Part shown: piece after piece, positions 1-7,724 of the stretch | Numbering within the stretch: the first letter of the stretch is position 1 | Layout of the letters: every line of letters begins with the position of its first letter | Source: Erythrobacter sp. BLCC-B19 | Lineage (GTDB): Bacteria; Pseudomonadota; Alphaproteobacteria; Sphingomonadales; Sphingomonadaceae | Direction of reading: 5' to 3' | Assembly (NCBI RefSeq): GCF_028621955.1 | Contig: NZ_CP117516.1 | Location: 3,246,001 to 3,310,000 of the forward strand | DNA: 64,000 nt | The notes under the pieces: generated by a model | Databases searched by the model: none | Told to the model about the DNA's origin: nothing | The model's input: the letters and a program-made list of their open reading frames with translations, nothing else | Translations under genes and position numbers: made by a program

Positions 1-2
1 AG

Positions 3-356
3 GTCTCCGACGCCTCGGAACGCCTCCTCGCCGCCGAGATCACCCGCGAACAGCTCTACCAGCAGCTCCACGAGGAACTCCCCTATGACAGCGCGGTGCG
101 GCCCGAGAAATACGAGGTGCGTCCCGATGGCTCCGTCGAAATCCACCAGCAGATCGTCGTCACCCGCGACAACCAGCGTGCGATCGTGCTCGGCAAGGGT
201 GGCTCCAAGATCAAGGCGATCGGCGCGGCAGCACGGGCGGAACTGGCCGAGGTGCTGGGGGTGAAGGTGCACCTCTTCCTGCACGTCAAGGTGCTGGAGA
301 ACTGGGCCGAGGACAAGGAAATCTTTGAGGAAATCGGGCTGGACTGGGTGCGGTGA
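3..356 (+). CDS. era: GTPase Era, C-terminal part (5' end outside window)
   Basis: Era is a ribosome-assembly GTPase that binds the 3' end of 16S rRNA through a C-terminal KH domain. Only the last 117 codons are present, so the G domain lies upstream of the window. The visible part begins with the linker (TREQLYQQLHEELPYDSAV) typical of Era, followed by the KH signature VLGKGGSKIKAIGAAAR and the conserved ending in which EDKEIFEEIGLDW is recognisable. The stop codon TGA at 354-356 overlaps the next gene's ATG by one base. Identification is secure from the KH motif and the family-specific tail. Confidence 0.95.
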   Translation, partial: VSDASERLLAAEITREQLYQQLHEELPYDSAVRPEKYEVRPDGSVEIHQQIVVTRDNQRAIVLGKGGSKIKAIGAAARAELAEVLGVKVHLFLHVKVLENWAEDKEIFEEIGLDWVR

Positions 357-799
357 TGGCTTCAATTCAAACACTGGTTGCGGGCGCAATTTGCTCCGAG
401 CCTGCATCGGAAGACCAACTACAAGCGATCGAGCGGAGGCTTGGCCTCACATTGCCGCTGCCTTTGCGCACGCTTTACCTTCAGGCCAACGGGTTTCGCG
501 AACCGCTTGGAAACGCTGCCTATCTCCTTTCGCTGGAAGAAATGGCCTCATTTACCGAGTACTTTTGGCGGGATTGGCCGCTCGATGCGCCACAAGGACC
601 TGATTTCTCAGACTACATCGTGTTCGGTTCCTCCGGTGCCGACGAGCATTGGGCCATGCACATCGCCGCCCCTCATCAGGTGATCGGCTACCATCACCAC
701 ATGGAAGGCACGCCAGAGGAACTCGGAAACGATTTGGGCGCGATCTTCATGCGCGACTTCGCCATCATGCGCGAGTTTGCAGACGGCCAACCTGATTGA
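356..799 (+). CDS. SMI1/KNR4 (SUKH) family protein
   Basis: A 147-residue protein (149 if the GTG at 353 is used). It shows the SUKH/SMI1-KNR4 pattern: an N-terminal acidic helix with ASEDQLQAIERRLGLTLP, then LRTLYLQANGF, and a later strand region SDYIVFGSSGADEHWAMH. In this fold the first part reads 'I...E..lg..LP...r.fl...nG', which fits. Family members are often immunity proteins to toxins or general adaptor proteins; nothing here shows a toxin partner. It overlaps the era stop by one base (TGATG) and is probably co-translated with it. Function is unknown. Confidence 0.75.
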   Translation: MASIQTLVAGAICSEPASEDQLQAIERRLGLTLPLPLRTLYLQANGFREPLGNAAYLLSLEEMASFTEYFWRDWPLDAPQGPDFSDYIVFGSSGADEHWAMHIAAPHQVIGYHHHMEGTPEELGNDLGAIFMRDFAIMREFADGQPD

Positions 800-806
800 T
801 CGAATA

Positions 807-840
807 CCGTCACCCCGTGCTTGACACGGGGCTGGGCTAG
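807..840. repeat. REP-like palindrome, left copy
   Basis: Contains the dyad CCCCGTG-CTTGA-CACGGGG, 7-bp arms around a 5-base loop, preceded by CGTCA and followed by GCTGGGCTAG. A nearly identical copy lies inverted at 1183-1215. The TAG stop of the GIY-YIG gene (839-837 on the minus strand) lies inside this copy. Confidence 0.85.
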
Positions 841-1148
841 TTTTGCGAGGCCTCCGGTGCGAACCATTGCTCCCACAGATCGTCCCAGTCAGGATTGTCC
901 GCCTCGATCAGCGAAAACTTCCATTCGCGCCGCCATTTCTTGACCAACTTTTCGCGAGCGATGGCGCCTTCGATGGTGGCGTGGTGCTCGACATAAACCA
1001 GCCGCCGCTTGCCAAAGTCGCGGACATGCTGCGAGCCTTCGCCTTCGCGGTGCTGATAGACGCGCCGGATGGGATCAGCGGTTACACCGACATACATGCC
1101 GCCCCGATACCGGTTCGCCATGATGTAGAGCCAGCCGCCTTGTTCCAT
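837..1148 (-). CDS. GIY-YIG nuclease family protein
   Basis: A 103-residue stand-alone GIY-YIG domain. The first strand carries the paired motif as WLYIMANR and GGMYVGVTADPIRR (the Y...Y-V-G-V form). After this come a conserved histidine (YQHREGEG) and the end of the domain with VEHHATIEGAIAREKLVKKW, where the Glu of 'AIAREK' is the usual metal-binding position. Proteins of this size are common and abundant in alphaproteobacteria; their biological role is not established. The gene is bracketed by inverted copies of one palindrome, and its stop codon lies inside the left copy, so gene and repeats look like a single unit. Confidence 0.85.
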   Translation of the reverse strand: MEQGGWLYIMANRYRGGMYVGVTADPIRRVYQHREGEGSQHVRDFGKRRLVYVEHHATIEGAIAREKLVKKWRREWKFSLIEADNPDWDDLWEQWFAPEASQN

Positions 1149-1182
1149 GCGGCTGTTATCGTTGTGAATGTCCGAAAAGAAA

Positions 1183-1215
1183 AGCCTAGCCCCGTGTCAG
1201 GCACGGGGTGACGGA
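1183..1215. repeat. REP-like palindrome, right copy
   Basis: Inverted, nearly identical copy of the element at 807-840 (CCCCGTG-TCAGG-CACGGGG core with the same outer GTGACGG and CTAG). It lies about 35 bases upstream of the GIY-YIG start codon. Confidence 0.85.
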
Positions 1216-1222
1216 GGATTGA

Positions 1223-1858
1223 CTAACCCCGCCCCAGCTTCTCCAGCTTGGCCTTCAGCGCGGCCTCGTCGAACGGCTTGACGATGTAGTCGTCTGCCCC
1301 GGCCGCGATGCCGTCGTGGATGTCCTTGGCCTCGCCGTTCGAGGTGCAGAACACCACCACCGGCTCCTTGGGCGTGGGGATCGCGCGCAGCTTGGTGACG
1401 AAGGTGATGCCGTCCATTTCGGGCATATTCCAGTCGGTCAGCACCAGATCGGGCATGGCCTTCTTGCAGCGGGCGAGCGCTTCCTCGCCGTTTTCGGCCT
1501 CTACCGGCACATAGCCGAGGCTGATCGCGATCTTGCTCGATACCTTGCGGATCACCCGGCTGTCGTCGACGATCAGGCAGGTGCGCTGCGGCGCGCTTTG
1601 CACCTCGCGGCCGGGATAGCGGTCGCGCATCGCCTTGGCGGCGGCGACGATCGCGGCGGTGTCGTCGGCCTCGGACGCGGGCGCGGCAGGGGCACCGGCC
1701 GGGCGCGGGGCACCAGCGGCGGCCTCGGCCCGTGCGGCGTCCTGTTCAGCCGCGGCGGCGAGCACCTTCTCGTTCTGCGCGAGCTTTTCGGCGAGGGTCT
1801 TGCCCTCCAGCCCGGAGCGACGGTTGGGGCCGGAATTGCGCTTGATCAGGTTCTGCAC
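1223..1858 (-). CDS. Response regulator, single receiver domain with Ala-rich N-terminal extension
   Basis: The last ~120 residues form a CheY-like receiver: the acidic pair in CLIVDDSRVIRK, phospho-acceptor Asp in LVLTDWNMPEMDG, the switch Thr/Ser in VVFCTSNG and the invariant Lys in DDYIVKPFD. There is no output domain. About 90 residues precede it, starting with a basic segment and an Ala/Pro-rich helix-forming linker. I chose GTG at 1858 because a GGGGGG purine run lies 8-13 bases upstream and the previous gene ends at 1860; an ATG at 1906 would extend it by 16 residues. Such regulators in alphaproteobacteria often serve chemotaxis or general stress relays; the partner kinase is not in the window. 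Confidence 0.85.
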   Translation of the reverse strand: MQNLIKRNSGPNRRSGLEGKTLAEKLAQNEKVLAAAAEQDAARAEAAAGAPRPAGAPAAPASEADDTAAIVAAAKAMRDRYPGREVQSAPQRTCLIVDDSRVIRKVSSKIAISLGYVPVEAENGEEALARCKKAMPDLVLTDWNMPEMDGITFVTKLRAIPTPKEPVVVFCTSNGEAKDIHDGIAAGADDYIVKPFDEAALKAKLEKLGRG

Positions 1859-1859
1859 G

Positions 1860-2147
1860 TCAACGCCCCCCGCCCGCTGCGGCATAGGCCTGCGCGGCAA
1901 AATCATCCGAATAGGGATCGGCCTCCAGCGTGCCGACCACTTCGCCCGGGGTCACGCGGACATGGAGATAGGGCATCCAGACATCGCCGAATTCGGCCTT
2001 CTGATACCACACATCAAGCACGTCATAGCTTGCCCACATCCCGTCCGGTTCACGCAGGCGCAGGCCTTCGCCGATGCGCGGCACCGCGGCAAAGCGGATG
2101 CGGCTCTGGGTCTGGTGGGTTTCGTTCTGGACTTCGATTTCTATCAC
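1860..2147 (-). CDS. Conserved hypothetical protein, 95 aa
   Basis: A small soluble protein with alternating hydrophobic residues suggesting beta strands (IRFAAVPRIGEGLRL, then YDVLDVWYQ and MPYLHVRV), and a Pro/Gly turn-rich end. It has no signal peptide, membrane segment or metal motif that I can see. It abuts the response regulator start with a single base between its TGA and the GTG, so the two are probably one transcription unit. I do not recognise a family. Confidence 0.6.
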   Translation of the reverse strand: MIEIEVQNETHQTQSRIRFAAVPRIGEGLRLREPDGMWASYDVLDVWYQKAEFGDVWMPYLHVRVTPGEVVGTLEADPYSDDFAAQAYAAAGGGR

Positions 2148-2216
2148 GGCGCAGCCCTCGTCTGCCGCCGGTTCTAGGGGGCAAATGCTTTATTTTTTCT
2201 CAACGCGAGGGCTTGC

Positions 2217-2241
2217 GGGAGCGACGTTTCGGGCCGCTCCC
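2217..2241. other. Hairpin downstream of topA
   Basis: Perfect 7-bp dyad GGGAGCG/CGCTCCC with an 11-base loop, just after the topA stop codon. No T-run follows on the minus strand, so it is not a standard intrinsic terminator. Confidence 0.4.
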
Positions 2242-2246
2242 GGCGG

Positions 2247-4841
2247 TCATTCCGAGGCGGCTGCCGGCTTCTTCTTGGCGGGCGCCTTCTTCTTGGCAGG
2301 CGCCTTCTTGGCAGCGGCTTTCTTGGGAGCGGCTTTCTTGGGAGCGGCCTTCTTCTTGCCCTTGCCCTTGGCCGGGCCTTTTGCCGCGCGGGCATCGATC
2401 AGTTCGGTCGCCATGGCGAGCGTCACGTCTTCAGGCTTCACATCGCGCGGGATCGTGGCGTTGGTGGTGCCGTCGGTGACGTAGGGGCCATAGCGCCCCG
2501 GCATGACCTTGATTTCGCCGCCGCTGGTGGGGTGCGGCCCGAGCGTCGCGATCGCTTCGGCCTTGCCCCGGCCTGCGCCCGCGCCGCCGCGATTGGCGGC
2601 CTGCGCAAGAATATCGACCGCGCGGTTCATGCCGACCTCGAACACCTCGCGGGTATTGGTCAGCTTGCCATACTTGCCATCGTGGCGCAGGTATGGCCCG
2701 TAACGCCCGATATTGGCTTCGATTTCGAGGCCTGTGTCGGGATGCGCGCCGATGATGCGCGGCAGGTCAAGCAGCTTCACCGCCCAGTCGAGATCGAAGT
2801 CGTCCAAGTCCTTGGGGATGCTCGCGCGCTTGGCCTCCTTGCCCTCGCCCATCTGCACATAGGGGCCGAAGCGGCCGGACTTGCGGTGGATGTCCTCGCC
2901 GGTTTCGGGATGCTGGCCAAGGACGCCGTCCTCGGCCCCGCCCTCACCCTCGCCGCCCGGTTGGGCGAAGCGGCGGGTGTATTTGCACTCGGGGTAATTG
3001 GCGCAGGCGACAAAGGCGCCGAAACGCCCGCCCCTGAGCGAAAGCCTGCCATTGGCACGGCCCTCTGTCGCACACATCGGGCAGGCGCGCGGGTCGCTGC
3101 CATCCTCGCGCGGGGGGAAGAGGAAATCGGAAAGGTAATCGTCGAGCGCCTCGGTCACTTCCGAGGGCATCTTCTCCATCACCTCGTCGGCCTTGGGCTT
3201 GAAGTCCTTCCAGAACCGGGCGAGCAGCGCCTTGTAATCCTCGCGCCCGTCGGAAACGATGTCGAGCTCGTCCTCCATCCCTGCGGTGAAATCATAGGCG
3301 ACATAGGTGGGGAAGAAGCGTTCGAGGAATGCGGTCAGCAGGCGGCCGGATTCCTCGGCGAAGAAGCGGTTCTTCTCCATGCGGACATAGGCGCGGTCGC
3401 GCAGGGTCTGGATGGTCGAGGCATAGGTCGAAGGCCGCCCGATGCCGAGTTCCTCGAGGCGCTTGACCAGCGAGGCTTCGGAAAAGCGCGGCGGCGGCTG
3501 GGTGAAGTGCTGGGTGGCATCGACGCCGAGCTTGGCGGGGCAATCGCCCTCACGCATCACCGGCAGCAACCCGCCATCCTCGTCTTCGCTGTCGTCGAAG
3601 CCTTCCTGATAGACCGCGAGGAAGCCGGGGAACTTCACCACCTGCCCGCTGGCGCGCAATTCATGTCTGCCGGTCGCGTCGCGGAAGGTGACGGTGGTGC
3701 GTTCCAGCTGCGCGGTCGCCATCTGGCTCGCCATCGCGCGCTTGAAGATGAGGTCGTAGAGCTTCGCCTCGTCCCCCGTCCCGGCGCGCTCGCGGGTAAA
3801 ATCGGTCGGGCGGATGGCTTCGTGGGCTTCCTGCGCGTTCTTCGCCTTGGTGCTGTAGAAGCGCGGCTTTTCCGGCAGATAGGCCGCGTCATAGCGGGCC
3901 TTGATCGCATCGCGCAGCGCCATGATGGCACCAGGGTCCATCTGCACGCCATCGGTGCGCATATAGGTGATCGCGCCCGCCTCGTAGAGCGTCTGCGCTA
4001 GGCGCATCGTGTGCTGCGCCGAGAAACCCAGCTTGCGCGCCGCCTCCTGCTGCAAGGTCGAGGTGGTGAACGGCGGCGCGGGGTTGCGCTTGACCGGCTT
4101 GGTCTCGACGCCTTCGACCGTGAAGCGCCCGGCCTCGACCGCCGCCTTGGCCTCCATCGCGATGCCCTTTTCGCCGAGGCTGAGCTTCTCCAGCTTCACC
4201 CCCTTGAACTTGACGAGCCGCGCATCGAAGGCGGTGCCGTCGTGCTGCATATGGGCAACGACGCTCCAATATTCCTCGGCCCGGAAGGCCTCGATCTCGC
4301 GCTCGCGCTCGACGATCAGGCGCAGCGCGACCGATTGCACCCGGCCCGCGCTCTTCGCCCCGGGGAGCTTGCGCCACAGCACCGGCGAAAGCGTGAAACC
4401 GAACAGATAATCCAATGCGCGGCGGGCGAGGTAGGCGTCGATCAGCGGCTGATCGAGCTCGCGCGGCCGGGCCATCGCCTCGGTCACGGCGGTCTTGGTG
4501 ATCGCGTTGAAGGTGACGCGCGCCACCTCCTTGGGCAGCGCCTTGCGCTTGGCCAGCAGGTCGCGCACGTGCCAGCTGATCGCCTCGCCCTCGCGGTCAG
4601 GGTCGGTCGCCAGCACGAGGCGGGTTGCGCCCTTGGCCGCGTCGGCGATTTCCTTGAAGCGGCTCTGCTTGTCCCGGTAGAGTTCCCACTCCATCGCGAA
4701 GTCCTCGTCGGGCTTCACGCTGCCATCCTTGGGCGGCAGATCGCGGACATGGCCATAGGAGGCGAGGACCTTGTAGTCCTTGCCCAGATATTTCTCGATG
4801 GTCTTGGCCTTGGCCGGGGATTCGACAATGACAAGCTGCAT
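2247..4841 (-). CDS. topA: DNA topoisomerase I
   Basis: Type IA topoisomerase (864 aa) that relaxes negative supercoils. The N-terminal Toprim domain begins LVIVESPAKAKTIEKYLG, which fixes the start at the ATG at 4841. The catalytic tyrosine lies in GAITYMRTDG, and the region LGIGRPSTYAS is also typical. A zinc-ribbon repeat is visible (CPMCATEG ... CANYPECKYTRRF), followed by further topoisomerase C-terminal repeats (GRFGPYVQ, GRYGPYLRH, GRYGPYVT). The protein ends in a Lys/Ala/Pro tail of roughly 40 residues made of KKAAPKKA-like units, as in histone-H1-like tails. It is followed by the DprA gene upstream on the same strand; linkage dprA-topA is common in this group. Confidence 0.97.
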   Translation of the reverse strand: MQLVIVESPAKAKTIEKYLGKDYKVLASYGHVRDLPPKDGSVKPDEDFAMEWELYRDKQSRFKEIADAAKGATRLVLATDPDREGEAISWHVRDLLAKRKALPKEVARVTFNAITKTAVTEAMARPRELDQPLIDAYLARRALDYLFGFTLSPVLWRKLPGAKSAGRVQSVALRLIVEREREIEAFRAEEYWSVVAHMQHDGTAFDARLVKFKGVKLEKLSLGEKGIAMEAKAAVEAGRFTVEGVETKPVKRNPAPPFTTSTLQQEAARKLGFSAQHTMRLAQTLYEAGAITYMRTDGVQMDPGAIMALRDAIKARYDAAYLPEKPRFYSTKAKNAQEAHEAIRPTDFTRERAGTGDEAKLYDLIFKRAMASQMATAQLERTTVTFRDATGRHELRASGQVVKFPGFLAVYQEGFDDSEDEDGGLLPVMREGDCPAKLGVDATQHFTQPPPRFSEASLVKRLEELGIGRPSTYASTIQTLRDRAYVRMEKNRFFAEESGRLLTAFLERFFPTYVAYDFTAGMEDELDIVSDGREDYKALLARFWKDFKPKADEVMEKMPSEVTEALDDYLSDFLFPPREDGSDPRACPMCATEGRANGRLSLRGGRFGAFVACANYPECKYTRRFAQPGGEGEGGAEDGVLGQHPETGEDIHRKSGRFGPYVQMGEGKEAKRASIPKDLDDFDLDWAVKLLDLPRIIGAHPDTGLEIEANIGRYGPYLRHDGKYGKLTNTREVFEVGMNRAVDILAQAANRGGAGAGRGKAEAIATLGPHPTSGGEIKVMPGRYGPYVTDGTTNATIPRDVKPEDVTLAMATELIDARAAKGPAKGKGKKKAAPKKAAPKKAAAKKAPAKKKAPAKKKPAAASE

Positions 4842-4920
4842 GATGCTACGGAGGTGTCCCTTACGTGTGTACGCGCGAGGGTGAAGCGGCGCGGCTTGCA
4901 GCGTCAAGGGGCTTGTGCGG

Positions 4921-6057
4921 CTAGATCGCGCGTCGCACCGCCCCGTCGGCCTCGCGCACAAGATCGCCTGCCAGTTCCAACTCGAGCAGCGCCATGTGGA
5001 CTTCGGCGGCAGCAGCACCGGACTGGCGGATGAGTTCGTCGACCGTGACCGGCGCGTTGGTGAGCAGGCTGGCGATGTCATGGCTGAGGTCGGCGCGGGC
5101 CTCGCCCCAGTCGAGCTTGGCCAATTCGGCGTAGTCGAAGCGGCCCGCCCCCTCGCTCACCCGGAAGCGTGACCTTGGCGCGCCGGTGAAGCTTTGCAGC
5201 AACTCGATCACATCGTCGGGCGATTGCACCAGCACCGCACCTTCGCGGATCAGCTGATTGCAGCCGAGCGCGCGCGCATCGAGCGGGGATCCGGGGATCG
5301 CCATGACCTCGCGCCCCGCCTCGGCCGCCAGCCGTGCGGTGATGAGGCTGCCCGATTGCGGCGCGGCCTCGACCACCAGCGTGCCTGAGGCGAGCCCGGC
5401 GATGATCCGGTTGCGGCTGGGGAAATGCCTTCCGCGCGGTTCGGTGCCGGGGGGCTGTTCGGCAATCAGCAGGCCTTGCGCTGCGATGCTTTCCTGCAAG
5501 GCGGTGTGCTGCGGAGGGTAGGCAATGTCGATCCCGCTCGCGATCACGCCGATGGTCTGCGGCAAAGCCCCCTCATGCGCCGCGCCGTCGATCCCGCGCG
5601 CCAGCCCCGATACGACGGTGAACCCCGCCTCGGCGAGCGCGGCGGCGAAATCGCGGGCGAGCTTGACCGCTGCCGCGCTGGCATTGCGCGCGCCCACCAG
5701 CGCGACGCACGGCGCGCTCGCGAGCGCGAGATGCCCGCGGCAGGTCACGATCGGCGGAGCGGAATCGAGTTCGGCGAGCAAGGCGGGGTAATCGGGCTGA
5801 TCGTGGAACAGGTAGCGCGCGCCTGCCGCGCGCACCGCCATCACCTCGCGCTCGATGCTGTCGGCGCTGGCGGGGCGATAGGGCCCCCGCCCCCGGCTCG
5901 CCAGATCGGGCAGCGCATCGAGCGCTGCGCCTGCGCTGCCAAAGCGCGCGATCAGCTGGCGATAGGAAATCGGCCCGATATTGGGCGAGCGCAACAGGCG
6001 GATGCGCGCGAAGGCCTCTTGTTGCGAGAGCGTTGGCTGCGACCCCGTGCTCTCCAT
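4921..6057 (-). CDS. dprA: DNA-processing protein DprA/Smf
   Basis: 378 residues. DprA binds incoming single-stranded DNA and loads RecA during natural transformation. Residues ~1-75 form a SAM/HhH-like domain (LLRSPNIGPISYRQLIARFG). The Rossmann-like core follows with VALVGARNAS, VVSGLARGIDGAAHEGAL, FPSRNRIIAGL and VVEAAPQSGSLITARLA. The C-terminal ~60 residues are a winged-helix-like domain (VTVDELIRQSGAAAAEVHMALLELE written in part). It sits 16 bases downstream of plsY on the same strand. Presence of dprA alone does not prove competence. Confidence 0.95.
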   Translation of the reverse strand: MESTGSQPTLSQQEAFARIRLLRSPNIGPISYRQLIARFGSAGAALDALPDLASRGRGPYRPASADSIEREVMAVRAAGARYLFHDQPDYPALLAELDSAPPIVTCRGHLALASAPCVALVGARNASAAAVKLARDFAAALAEAGFTVVSGLARGIDGAAHEGALPQTIGVIASGIDIAYPPQHTALQESIAAQGLLIAEQPPGTEPRGRHFPSRNRIIAGLASGTLVVEAAPQSGSLITARLAAEAGREVMAIPGSPLDARALGCNQLIREGAVLVQSPDDVIELLQSFTGAPRSRFRVSEGAGRFDYAELAKLDWGEARADLSHDIASLLTNAPVTVDELIRQSGAAAAEVHMALLELELAGDLVREADGAVRRAI

Positions 6058-6073
6058 CAGATGCGCGCCCCTA

Positions 6074-6661
6074 TCACGGCTTGCTTGAGGAACCGACCTT
6101 CGGCTCCTCCCCCCGCATCAGCCGGCCGATATTGGCGCGGTGCTGGATCACGACGATGGCGGCAATGGCGATCAGCGGCGGGATCACGTGGGCATAGCCC
6201 AGCCCCCAGGCCACCACCGGTGCAGCGATCACGCTCACCAGCGAGGACACGGAGGAAATGCGACTGAGAAACAGCGTCAGCCCCCAGATCGCCGCGCAGG
6301 CGAGCATCGCGGGCCAGGCCAGCGCGCCAAGCGCTCCGGCGGCGCTGGCAAAGCCCTTGCCACCCTTGAACTTGAGCCAGGGGGTGAAGCAATGCCCGGC
6401 CACCGCTGCGACCGCCGCAATGCCCTCGGTACCGGGCCAGACCGCCCGCGCCACCAGCACCGGGATCACCGCCTTTGCCGCATCGAGCAGCACGGTCGCC
6501 GCCGCCAGCCCCTTGTTGCCGGTGCGCAGCACATTGGTCGCCCCGATGCTGCCGCTGCCGATGTTGCGCACATCCCCCAGCCCTGCCGCGCGGGTAAGGA
6601 TCAGGCCAAAGGGGATCGAGCCGAGCACAAAGCCCAATGTGGCGGCGAAAACCGAATCCAA
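6074..6661 (-). CDS. plsY: Acyl-phosphate:glycerol-3-phosphate acyltransferase PlsY
   Basis: A 195-residue inner-membrane enzyme that transfers an acyl group from acyl-phosphate to glycerol-3-phosphate, the first step of phospholipid synthesis. The family motifs are present: GSIPFGLIL, GSGSIGATNVLRTGNKG and KFKGGKGFAS, with about five membrane segments. The start is TTG at 6661, supported by a GGAGGG ribosome-binding site a few bases upstream; no ATG fits. The ribosome-binding site touches the arm of a repeat at 6671. Order plsY-dprA-topA suggests one operon. Confidence 0.95.
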   Translation of the reverse strand: MDSVFAATLGFVLGSIPFGLILTRAAGLGDVRNIGSGSIGATNVLRTGNKGLAAATVLLDAAKAVIPVLVARAVWPGTEGIAAVAAVAGHCFTPWLKFKGGKGFASAAGALGALAWPAMLACAAIWGLTLFLSRISSVSSLVSVIAAPVVAWGLGYAHVIPPLIAIAAIVVIQHRANIGRLMRGEEPKVGSSSKP

Positions 6662-6670
6662 AGCAACCCT

Positions 6671-6761
6671 CCGTTCGCCCTGAGCTTGTCGAAGGGCTGC
6701 ACTTCTTCTAGCGCAACTTCTGCAAGAAAAAACGGCCCTTCGACAAGCTCAGGGCGAACGG
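6671..6761. repeat. 27-bp perfect inverted repeat between plsY and murI
   Basis: The arms are 6671-6697 and 6735-6761, perfectly complementary over 27 bases (core CTGAGCTTGTCGAAGGGC), with a 37-base spacer. The same sequence is, to my knowledge, a widely dispersed intergenic element in proteobacterial genomes. It sits between two divergent genes; the murI start codon lies 12 bases beyond it. Confidence 0.9.
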
Positions 6762-6772
6762 ATTTGAGAGCC

Positions 6773-7567
6773 TTGGACAAATCCTCCCCTATCCTGCTGT
6801 TCGATTCCGGCGTGGGCGGGCTGACCGTCTATGACGCGCTGCGCAAGGTGCTGCCGGACGCGCCCGTCATCTACGCCGCCGACCTTGCAGGCCTGCCCTA
6901 CGGCACCAAGACCGAGGCGCAGATCGCCGCGCGGGTGGCGGGGCTGCTGGGGCGGATGGCGGAGCGGTATCAGCCGCGCCTTGCCTGCATCGCCTGCAAC
7001 ACCGCCTCGACCATCGCCTTGGGCATGGTGCGCGATGTGCTCGAGATTCCGGTGGTGGGCACCGTCCCCGCGATCAAGCCTGCCGCTGCCCTCACGCAGA
7101 CCGGCACGATCGGCCTTGTCGGCACCGAGGCGACCATTCGCCAGCGATATGTCGACGATCTCGAACGCGATTTCGCCAGCGGCAAGCGCCTGCTGCGCAT
7201 CGCTGCCCCGGCGCTTGTGGGCGCTGCCGAGGCGAAGCTGCGCAGGCGCCCGGTCGATCCGGCGGTGATCGCCGATGTGCGGACAAGGCTCGAAGCGATG
7301 CCGGGGGGCGAGACCATCGACACGCTGGTGCTCGCCTGCACGCACTTCCCGCTGCTGGCCGAGGAACTCGCCGCTGCCTTCGGGCCGGATGTGCGCCAGG
7401 TCGACGGTGCGGCAGGCATTGCGCGGCGGATCGCGCACCTGCTCGATGGGCAGAGCTTTGCCCCGCAAGGCACCAATCGCTTCGTGGTCACCGGGCCGCT
7501 GGCGGGGGCTGCCGGGCTTGAACCGGCTCTGGCCGCGCGTGGGTTCGGGCCGGCCGAGGCGTTCTGA
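6773..7567 (+). CDS. murI: Glutamate racemase
   Basis: 264 residues, converting L- to D-glutamate for peptidoglycan. The two catalytic cysteines and their surroundings are visible: ILLFDSGVGGLTVYDALR at the N-terminus, CIACNTAS in the first half and LVLACTHFPLL in the second half, with LPYGTKT between. The start is taken as TTG at 6773 because the conserved FDSGVGG motif begins only nine residues later and no ATG or GTG occurs in frame nearby. The open frame continues upstream through the inverted repeat, but that stretch shows no family similarity. Confidence 0.95.
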   Translation: MDKSSPILLFDSGVGGLTVYDALRKVLPDAPVIYAADLAGLPYGTKTEAQIAARVAGLLGRMAERYQPRLACIACNTASTIALGMVRDVLEIPVVGTVPAIKPAAALTQTGTIGLVGTEATIRQRYVDDLERDFASGKRLLRIAAPALVGAAEAKLRRRPVDPAVIADVRTRLEAMPGGETIDTLVLACTHFPLLAEELAAAFGPDVRQVDGAAGIARRIAHLLDGQSFAPQGTNRFVVTGPLAGAAGLEPALAARGFGPAEAF

Positions 7568-7724
7568 AAACCGCACGATGCCTTGCGAAACACTCGCAAA
7601 GATCGCTGTGGCAAAAGCACCGCCTCCGCCCTAAATACCGGCGAAACCATCCGCCTTCTGGCTCGTTATGGCGGGACAAAAGCAAGGCAGGAACACGCGT
7701 CCGCCCCGCCACGGTGGCCGCGAC

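Noticed and set aside
6140..6772. Longer N-terminus of glutamate racemase (open frame continues upstream)
   Set aside because: The extra frame runs antisense to plsY and through an inverted repeat; the family starts just before FDSGVGG.
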